Origin: Haloterrigena sp. KLK7
GTDB taxonomy: Archaea > Halobacteriota > Halobacteria > Halobacteriales > Natrialbaceae
Direction: 5' to 3'
NCBI RefSeq assembly: GCF_037914945.1
Contig: NZ_CP149787.1
Span: 682,001-746,000, forward strand
Length of the DNA stretch: 64,000 nucleotides
Positions 58,508 through 64,000 of the stretch are shown one piece after another (the first letter of the stretch is position 1; every line of letters begins with the position of its first letter). Below the pieces are notes generated by a model. That model was not told the DNA's origin and did no database searches. It saw only the letters and a list, made by a program, of their open reading frames with translations. Position numbers and translations under genes: made by a program.

Positions 58508-59068
58508 ATGAGCACGCCACGGGACGAGCTGTCCCACGAGAACGCCGAACAGGACGTGATCGCCGTCGACGCCGACGACAACGAACTCGACCTCGTCAAC
58601 CGACTCGAGGCCCACACCGGTGACGGGATTCGCCACCGGGCGTTCACGTCGCTGGTCTTCGACGGCGAGGGGAACATCCTGCTGGCCCAGCGCGCCCCCG
58701 ACAAGCGTCTCTGGGGGACCTACTGGGACGGAACCGTCGCCTCCCACCCCGTCGAAGGACAGAGCCAGGAGGAGGCGACGCGCCAGCGACTCGAGGAGGA
58801 ACTGGGGATCTCCCCCGACCAGTACGGCGACCTGCGGCTGACCGACCGCTTCGAGTACAAGCGCTACTTCGAGAACGCGGGCGTCGAACACGAGGTCTGT
58901 GCCGTCTTGCAACTGACGCTGTCCGACCGCGACCTCGACCCCAACGAGGAGGAGGTCGCCGGCCTGATGTGGGTTCCCTACGAGCGACTCCACTCGAACC
59001 CGGAGTGGTACCGCCAGCTCCGCCTCTGTCCCTGGTTCGAGATCGCGATGCGGCGAGACGTCCAGTAA
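58508..59068 (+). CDS. Nudix protein, type I isopentenyl-diphosphate isomerase-like
   Basis: 186 residues. GIRHRAFTSLVFDGEGNILLAQRAPDKRLWGTYWDGTVASHPVEGQSQEEATRQRLEEELGI aligns with type I IDI: the HRAF, QRAxxK, SHP and Nudix-box (GxxxxEAxxRxxxEEL) elements are present, and NAGVEHEVCAVL keeps the second acidic residue. The Cys of the active site (usually in NSxCGHP) is Ala here (TVASHP). IDI activity is therefore uncertain and it may be a Nudix hydrolase or a variant isomerase. ATG at 58508 gives a normal length. Confidence 0.82.
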   Translation: MSTPRDELSHENAEQDVIAVDADDNELDLVNRLEAHTGDGIRHRAFTSLVFDGEGNILLAQRAPDKRLWGTYWDGTVASHPVEGQSQEEATRQRLEEELGISPDQYGDLRLTDRFEYKRYFENAGVEHEVCAVLQLTLSDRDLDPNEEEVAGLMWVPYERLHSNPEWYRQLRLCPWFEIAMRRDVQ

Positions 59069-59313
59069 CCCTCCGGATCGTCGTTCGATTCTCGGTTTTC
59101 AGACACTTCGGCCGAACAGTCCGGTCCGAGCCCCGTCGGGACCGATATTTCGAACAGCGCCGTATCGGGCCTCTCGAGGCCCTATGTCCAACGATCCTCG
59201 CGAACGAGAACCGGCGCCCTGGACGGTCGTCTCTCGCGACCGGACACCGTCTAGAAACAGTACACTAGCGGGAGGTTTATTAGTGAGTGCCCACACATGA
59301 AGGATAGACTGCG

Positions 59314-60687
59314 ATGGTCAGTGATACGTTCAGGCGTCTTCTCCGGGGGAGCGTCCTCACCTCGTCCGCGTCGGCAGGGGGGTCGACCGCTACGGAAGCG
59401 ACAGCGGAGACCGGGCCGACGCCCGGATCGGCGCGACTCGAGGGCGAACCGCTGGATATCTGTCTGTTGAGCTACCGATCGAACCCCTACTCCGGCGGCC
59501 AGGGCGTCTACGTGAAGTACCTGAGCCGGGCGCTGACCGACCTCGGCCACTCTGTCGACGTGATTTCGGGGAAGCCCTACCCCGAACTCGACGACGACGT
59601 CGGGCTGGTGAAGCTGCCCGGCGAGAACGTCGTCGACGAACTCGACCGACTCGGCCAGTTCGAACCCGCCTACCTCCGCGATCCGCTGGCGATGTACGAG
59701 TGGCTGAGCGCGCTCACCGGCGGCTTTCCCGACCCCTACGCCTTCGGCCGCCGCGTGGTCGACTACTTCGAGGAACGGCGACCCGAGTACGACGTGATCC
59801 ACGACAACCAGTCGCTGTGTTACGGCCTCCGGACGCTGCACGAACGGGGCCACCCCGTCGTGGCGACGGTCCACCACCCGATCACCGTCGACCGCGACGT
59901 CGCCCTCGCCGCGGCCGACGGCTGGGGCGAGCGGCTGCTGATCCGCCGCTGGTACCGATTCCTCCGGATGCAACGCGAGGTCGTTCGCGAGCTCCCCCAC
60001 GTGCTGACCGTCTCCGAATCGGCCAAGCGCCGCACCGTCGCCGACTTCGGCGCCGATCCCGACGCGCTCCGCGTCGTCCACAACGGGATCGACACCGACC
60101 TGTTCGAACCCGTCGACCGCGAGCACGACCGCCCGCGCGTGATGACGACCGTCAGCGCCGACGTCCCGCTGAAGGGCGCCCGCTATCTGCTCGAGGCCTT
60201 CGCGGACGTTCGCGAGACCGTCGACGCCGAACTCGTCGTCGTCGGCGAGTTCGACGAGGGCGGCGACTGCGACCGGCTGATCTCGGAGTTGGGAATCGAG
60301 GACGCCGTCGAGACCCACAGCGAGATCAGCTACGATCGAATGGTCGAACTCTACGGCACCGCCGACGTCGCCGTCGTCCCTTCGCTGTACGAGGGCTTCG
60401 GCCTCCCCGCGGGCGAGGCGATGGCCTGTGGCGTCCCCGTCGTCGCCACCACCGGCGGCGCCTTGCCCGAGGTGGTCGGCGACGCCGGCGTCCTCGTCGA
60501 CCCCGGCGACGCCGCGGCGATGGCCGACGCGATCCGCGGCCTGCTCGCGGACGACGACCGGCGCCGCCGGCTAGGCGAGCGGGCCCGTGATCGAATCGTC
60601 GAGGAGTTCGACTGGGAGCGGGCCGCCCGCGAGACCGTCCGCACGTACCGAACCGCGATCGAGGCCCGACGGAACCGGGAGGCCTGA
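59314..60687 (+). CDS. Glycosyltransferase family 4
   Basis: 457 residues. An N-terminal extension of about 45 residues rich in Ser, Thr and Ala precedes the GT-B fold: LDICLLSYRSNPYSGGQGVYVKYLSRAL (donor-side loop), VHNGIDTDLFEPVDR, VVPSLYEGFGLPAGEAMACGVPVVATTGGALPEVVGDAGVLVDPGD (the EX7E motif region). It is the first gene of a tight three-gene set: the methyltransferase starts two bases after its stop, and the third gene overlaps that one. An envelope glycan or glycolipid is the likely product. Confidence 0.9.
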   Translation: MVSDTFRRLLRGSVLTSSASAGGSTATEATAETGPTPGSARLEGEPLDICLLSYRSNPYSGGQGVYVKYLSRALTDLGHSVDVISGKPYPELDDDVGLVKLPGENVVDELDRLGQFEPAYLRDPLAMYEWLSALTGGFPDPYAFGRRVVDYFEERRPEYDVIHDNQSLCYGLRTLHERGHPVVATVHHPITVDRDVALAAADGWGERLLIRRWYRFLRMQREVVRELPHVLTVSESAKRRTVADFGADPDALRVVHNGIDTDLFEPVDREHDRPRVMTTVSADVPLKGARYLLEAFADVRETVDAELVVVGEFDEGGDCDRLISELGIEDAVETHSEISYDRMVELYGTADVAVVPSLYEGFGLPAGEAMACGVPVVATTGGALPEVVGDAGVLVDPGDAAAMADAIRGLLADDDRRRRLGERARDRIVEEFDWERAARETVRTYRTAIEARRNREA

Positions 60688-60689
60688 CC

Positions 60690-61412
60690 GTGGAGACGAT
60701 CGACTTCGACCGGCTCACGCTGACGCCGGGGATGCGCGTCTTAGACGTCGGCTGCGGCGAGGGCCGACACGTCCACGCCGCCGCCCTCGAGAACGTCCGC
60801 GAGGTCGTCGGTATCGACCTCGAGCGATCGAATCTGACGGCGGCCCGAGAGGACTACGAGGCGTACATCGCCCCCGAGACGGACGTGCCGGTGGCGTTCG
60901 CGACGGGCGACGCGCTCCGACTCCCCTTCGAGGACGGCGCCTTCGACGTCGTCTGCTGTACCGAAGTCTTAGAGCACCTGCCGGACTACGAGTCGGCGCT
61001 GGACGAACTCCGGCGCGTCTGCAAGCCGGGGGGCACGCTGGCGGTGAGCGTTCCCCGCGAGGGGCCAGAGCGGGTCTGCTGGGCGCTCTCGGACGAGTAC
61101 CATCAGGTCGAGGGCGGCCACGTCCGCATCTTCGACCGCGAGGAACTGCGCGAGGCGATCGAGCGGCGCGGCTTCCGGCGCACCGACGGCCACTTCGCCC
61201 ACGCGCTGCACGCCCCCTACTGGTGGCTGAAGTGTCTCTGGTGGGACCGCGACGAGCGCGGCGAGGCGCCGCTTCCCCTGCGGGCCTACGACCGCTTCCT
61301 CGAGTGGGACGTCCTCGAGTCGCCCCGGCCGGTGCGACTGCTCGAGCGGGCGCTCGATCCGCTGGTGGGCAAGAGCGTCGTCTACTACTTCGAACTGGAG
61401 GGGCCAGCGTGA
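60690..61412 (+). CDS. Class I SAM-dependent methyltransferase
   Basis: 240 residues, GTG start two bases after the GT4 stop. SAM motif I is MRVLDVGCGEGRHVHAAAL, followed by VVGIDLERSNL, and post-motif DVVCCTEVLEHLPDYESALDELRRVCKPGGTLAVSVPREG. The C-terminal part has an unusual W-rich segment, YWWLKCLWWDRDERG. The partner genes suggest methylation of a sugar or lipid carrier. Its last codon overlaps the next gene (GTGA). Confidence 0.9.
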   Translation: METIDFDRLTLTPGMRVLDVGCGEGRHVHAAALENVREVVGIDLERSNLTAAREDYEAYIAPETDVPVAFATGDALRLPFEDGAFDVVCCTEVLEHLPDYESALDELRRVCKPGGTLAVSVPREGPERVCWALSDEYHQVEGGHVRIFDREELREAIERRGFRRTDGHFAHALHAPYWWLKCLWWDRDERGEAPLPLRAYDRFLEWDVLESPRPVRLLERALDPLVGKSVVYYFELEGPA

Positions 61413-62464
61413 GCGACGGCTCCGGGCCGCGGTCGCTCGCCGACTGGGGCCTCGAGCCCGCGGTCGACTACATCGAGCGCGTCCAGCGCGCGGACGGCCT
61501 GATCCCCTGGTATCCCGACGGCCCCGCCGACCCCTGGGACCACGTCGAGAGCGCGATGGCGCTGTCGATCGCCGGCCGCCCCGACGCCGCCCGCCGCGCC
61601 TACCGCTGGGTGGGCGAGGCCCAACACGACGACGGGGCGCTGTGGGCGACCTACGGCGAGCCGGAGGACGGCGACGGTGCCCACGACGGCGACGAACCGC
61701 GCAAGGAGACGCATCGGAGCGCCTACGTCGCCGTCGGCGCGTCCCACCACTTCCTGTGTACCGGCGACCGCGAATTTCTCGAGATCCTCTGGCCGACCGT
61801 CCGCGACGCCCTCGAGTTCGCCTGCGATCACCAGGCCCCAACGGGCGAGATCTACTGGACCGTCGACCCCGACGGCGAGGTCTACGAGGACGCGCTGATC
61901 GCCGGCTGCGCCTCGATCTACAAGAGCCTGGCCTGCGGCGCCGGGATCGCGGACGTTCTCGGCCGCGCCGAGGTCCGCGACCGCTGGCTCGAGGCCCGCG
62001 CCGCCCTCGGCGAGGCGATCCGGAGCCGCCCCGACCGGTTCGACCGCACCTGGGAGAGCAAGTCCCGATACGCGATGGACTGGTTCTATCCCGTCCTCTG
62101 TGGCGTGGTGACCGGCGACGCGGCGCGCGAGCGCCTCGAGGCCGGGACGGAGCGCTTTCTCGAGGAGGGGCTGGGCTGTCGCTGCGTCGCCGACGAGCCG
62201 TGGGTGACCGTCGCCGAGTCCTGCGAACTCGTGCTCTCGCTGGCCGCGATCGGCCGAACGGAGCGCGCTCGAGAGATCTACGACTGGCTCTTCCGATGGA
62301 CCGACGACGACGGGATCTTCTGGACGGGCTACCAGTTCGAGGACGAGGCGTTCTGGCCCGGCGAGCGGCCGACCTGGACCGGCGCGGCCGCGGTGCTGGC
62401 CGCGGACGCCCTTTCGGGGCTGTCCCCCGCGGGGGATCTCTTCACCGACCCGCGGCCGGAGTGA
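61409..62464 (+). CDS. Alpha/alpha-barrel protein of the prenyltransferase/six-hairpin type
   Basis: 351 residues, GTG start overlapping the methyltransferase. The sequence is built of helical hairpins with repeated QxDG and GAL-W-type turns: VQRADGLIPWYPDGPADPWDHVESAMALSIAGR, EAQHDDGALWATYGEPEDG, HQAPTGEIYWTVDPDGEVYEDAL and FRWTDDDGIFWTGYQFEDEAFWPGERPTWTGAAAVLAADAL. This matches terpene-cyclase/prenyltransferase-like or glycoside-hydrolase alpha/alpha barrels. The conserved Asp, Glu and Trp suggest an enzyme; the substrate is presumably the product of the GT4-methyltransferase pair. Exact family is not certain. Confidence 0.72.
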   Translation: MSDGSGPRSLADWGLEPAVDYIERVQRADGLIPWYPDGPADPWDHVESAMALSIAGRPDAARRAYRWVGEAQHDDGALWATYGEPEDGDGAHDGDEPRKETHRSAYVAVGASHHFLCTGDREFLEILWPTVRDALEFACDHQAPTGEIYWTVDPDGEVYEDALIAGCASIYKSLACGAGIADVLGRAEVRDRWLEARAALGEAIRSRPDRFDRTWESKSRYAMDWFYPVLCGVVTGDAARERLEAGTERFLEEGLGCRCVADEPWVTVAESCELVLSLAAIGRTERAREIYDWLFRWTDDDGIFWTGYQFEDEAFWPGERPTWTGAAAVLAADALSGLSPAGDLFTDPRPE

Positions 62465-62509
62465 GATCGGATCGGTGACGCTCCTCGAGCCGGATACCGT
62501 TCGAACGCA

Positions 62510-62644
62510 CTATTTGTCCGTGAACACTCTGAGCGCGATCCCGGCGAGTATCAGGGTCGCTCCGAGAACGATCCCCAACGGCGGCGGGAGCGGCGTGAAC
62601 CGCACGAGTCCGACGAGGATGACGATAGTCGAGAGTCGAACCAC
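62510..62644 (-). CDS. Small hydrophobic protein
   Basis: 44 residues, GTG start at 62644. RLSTIVILVGLV and LGIVLGATLILAGIALRVF are two membrane segments joined by a Pro-rich turn (PLPPPLG). This is a known pattern of tiny haloarchaeal membrane proteins. No function is known. It lies just after the glycan operon on the opposite strand. Confidence 0.55.
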   Translation of the reverse strand: MVRLSTIVILVGLVRFTPLPPPLGIVLGATLILAGIALRVFTDK

Positions 62645-62862
62645 GGGGTCCCTAGCACGAACGCACTGAAAAGGTCGCTGCGCGCGTTACGCAAGGGAAC
62701 GTCGTCCGAGCGCGTCCCCGCGCGTCACTTAGGTGAGTTCGCTCAGTCCGTCCCCACGGACGCGTTCGCTCACTCCGTCCTCACGGACGACGGAATCCGT
62801 GCGAGTCCCATAGGGACAGCGCGGATGAGGAGGTGGGGAGTCGTACCTGGCGCGACTCACCG
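62645..62862. other. Intergenic region with hairpin-prone repeats
   Basis: 218 bp between the two small membrane protein genes. It contains repeated short units (cgttcgctcactccgtcc, cgctcagtccgtcc, cacggacg) around 62740-62810 that can form several hairpins, similar in flavour to the intergenic repeats at 33002-33269. Confidence 0.4.
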
Positions 62863-63039
62863 TCAGATAGCTGCATCGTCCACGACGAACTCAACGAGTG
62901 AAAGAACGACGAAGCCTCCCGCCAAGAGAACGCTTTCCAGGAATCCATACTGGAAGGGATAAACGGAGAGTCCGAGGAAAATCAACGCACCGATGAATGC
63001 GATCACGCTGATCAGAATCGTCTGCGTCATCTGCTCCAT
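62863..63039 (-). CDS. Small two-helix membrane protein
   Basis: 58 residues: ATG at 63039, TGA at 62863-62865. MEQMTQTILISVIAFIGALIFLGLSVYPF and LESVLLAGGFVVLSLVEFVVDD are two hydrophobic helices, with an acidic C-terminus. Codon use is less GC-rich than neighbouring genes, which suggests a recent or different origin. Function is unknown. Confidence 0.55.
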   Translation of the reverse strand: MEQMTQTILISVIAFIGALIFLGLSVYPFQYGFLESVLLAGGFVVLSLVEFVVDDAAI

Positions 63040-63119
63040 ACGCCAGCTATGGGACTACAGTAAAAAAATGTGCGTCTATCAACCGATTCGCCGCCACCGA
63101 CACGAGTTCGCGTCGAGCG

Positions 63120-63866
63120 CTATCGTGATTGCCGCCCGATTCCCGTATCGCAGACCACGCACGACTGTAATCCGTTTTCCTCGGTAAACCGATCGAACAG
63201 TCGCGAGAGCCGTACGTCGTGACTCGCCAGCACCCCGCCTGGCTCGAGGTGGGAGAGCGCCGTCTCGTACTCGAAGCGCATGTGGGGTAGCCGGTGGTCC
63301 GAGTCGTGCAGGAAGAGGTCGACGGGGCCGACGCTCTCGAGCAGGTCCGGCAAGACCGCCCGCGCGTCACCCCGATGCAGCTCCCAGCGCTCCCGACACC
63401 GATCCGGAATCAGATGGCCGTACTCGAAGGGGCCGGGCGGCCCGCCGGGGAGGTCGACCGAATGCAGCGTCCCGCCGCCGTTGGCCTCCATCGCCGCCAG
63501 CACGTGCGCGTCGAACGAGCCGAACAGGACGCCCGTCTCGACGGCGGTCTCGACCTCGAGGGCACGACAGACGACGTAGAGCGTCACCCCGTCGCGCCAG
63601 TGAGTGGTGTTGGTCGCGACGCCGGCATCGTGGATCTCAGCGACGCGGTCGGCGTAGGTCTCGTGGAACCACTCGAGGGCCTCGTACTCCCGTTCGTATT
63701 CGCGCAGTTCCGCGACGGAGGCTGGAAGGACGCCCGCCAACCGCTCGGCTCGCTCCTCGGTCTCGCGACCGTAATCGAGACGGCGGCGCTCGAGGCCCAG
63801 CCGTGCCGTCCGGAGCGCGTAGACGGCGTCCCGCAGGCGACCGGGTAGCGGGTCCGTCGCCGTCAC
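63120..63866 (-). CDS. Class I methyltransferase, CmcI/Methyltransf_24-like
   Basis: 248 residues, GTG start. VETAVETGVLFGSFDAHVLAAMEANGGGTLHSVDLPGGPPGPFEYGHLIPDRCRERWELHRGDARAVLPDLLESVGPVDLFLHDSDHRLPHMRFEYETALSHLEPGGVLASHDV carries the SAM motifs (E-T-G-V-x-x-G-S, then D-L and LFLHDSDH). Such enzymes include sugar O-methyltransferases and cephalosporin hydroxylase-like proteins. Its GTG overlaps the stop of the gene upstream by four bases (GTGA), so the two are coupled. With the GT4 group it suggests glycan methylation. Confidence 0.88.
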   Translation of the reverse strand: MTATDPLPGRLRDAVYALRTARLGLERRRLDYGRETEERAERLAGVLPASVAELREYEREYEALEWFHETYADRVAEIHDAGVATNTTHWRDGVTLYVVCRALEVETAVETGVLFGSFDAHVLAAMEANGGGTLHSVDLPGGPPGPFEYGHLIPDRCRERWELHRGDARAVLPDLLESVGPVDLFLHDSDHRLPHMRFEYETALSHLEPGGVLASHDVRLSRLFDRFTEENGLQSCVVCDTGIGRQSR

Positions 63867-64000
63867 CGGTACCCCAGCGCCTCGAGGCGCGATTCGACGT
63901 CATCGTCGCCGTCGCGCTCGTCGCTCGCGCGGCCGCCCGCGCCGTCGCGGTCGCCACCTTCGCTGATCGCGTCCGGGAGCGCCGGGTCGCAGGTCCCCCG
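63863..64000 (-). CDS. C-terminus of an upstream gene, possibly a sulfatase
   Basis: The last 45 residues of a frame entering from the right: an acidic Asp/Gly/Arg-rich stretch ending DVESRLEALGYR. That ending is typical of haloarchaeal sulfatase-like proteins (xRLxALGY), but the catalytic part is outside the window. Four-base overlap with the methyltransferase gene indicates an operon. Confidence 0.4.
   Translation of the reverse strand, partial: RGTCDPALPDAISEGGDRDGAGGRASDERDGDDDVESRLEALGYR

Noticed and set aside
56710-58704. A longer PHP frame starting at 58704
   Set aside because: The upstream part is antisense to the kinase and Nudix genes. The PHP domain begins at 57417 with MYSVDLHAH.
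1-64000. CRISPR arrays, tRNA and rRNA genes
   Set aside because: No regularly spaced repeat-spacer array, no cloverleaf with conserved T-arm and no rRNA-like sequence were found by reading. Covariance-model searches could find something I missed.

Overview
This window comes from a haloarchaeal chromosome (order Halobacteria, probably a Natrialbales-type organism; the genus is my inference). The evidence is a high G+C content with strongly acidic proteins, Tat-dependent lipoproteins (twin-arginine plus lipobox), and archaeal forms of housekeeping genes: 3-dehydroquinate synthase II, standalone NAC, a PurN-PurH fusion without IMP cyclohydrolase, PEP synthase and HTH_10 regulators. Haloarchaea-only families are also present, including the cell-shape pair RdfA/SMC-related protein. 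I see no rRNA, tRNA or CRISPR array.

Layout. 1-5163: an accessory catabolic group (zinc alcohol dehydrogenase end, orphan TctC solute-binding lipoprotein, MBL hydrolase, RraA/HMG-aldolase-like protein, IclR regulator, sugar-nucleotide/uronate-type dehydrogenase). 5943-8645: rdfA and the SMC-like coiled-coil gene. 8646-11539: a gene-poor, lower-GC stretch holding one luciferase-like flavin oxidoreductase and possible mobile-element traces. 11540-20930: amino-acid biosynthesis (ACT protein-homoserine dehydrogenase, aroD, aroB'), an RnfC-like protein, an orphan TFB-like cyclin-fold protein, a CARF-like HFX_2341-type regulator and a HAD phosphatase. 21530-36607: metG, an NSS transporter, mfnA-type decarboxylase, GT2, ppsA, the PUA-nac-trmI cluster, a NYN nuclease and two M48/HtpX membrane proteases. 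36937-43057: a compact lysine operon dapA-dapB-dapD-lysA-dapF-dapE (succinylase branch). 43182-55616: membrane proteins, purB/purN-purH head to head, cysK, SIMPL protein, an iron-boxed substrate-binding protein plus FAD oxidoreductase, carA. 55719-64000: Lrp regulator, PHP and diacylglycerol-kinase-like proteins, a Nudix/IDI-like protein, then a glycan-type cluster (GT4, methyltransferase, alpha/alpha-barrel protein, a second methyltransferase).

Non-coding structure is the least conventional part. Two related long inverted-repeat elements (about 21069-21442 and 56181-56655) each lie between the 3' ends of convergent genes. Two unrelated genes (19200-20042 and 50839-51603) end inside short tandem repeats that include the stop codon. 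A perfect 26-bp direct repeat lies downstream of hom. Palindromic operator candidates sit at the promoters of sph, rdfA, the TFB-like gene, the M48 protease, carA/lrp and the iron-uptake pair; the last is a textbook DtxR-type iron box. Start codons were chosen by homology to family N-termini, signal peptides and overlap with neighbours. Where the first ATG of an open frame gave an implausible leader I moved the start downstream and say so.
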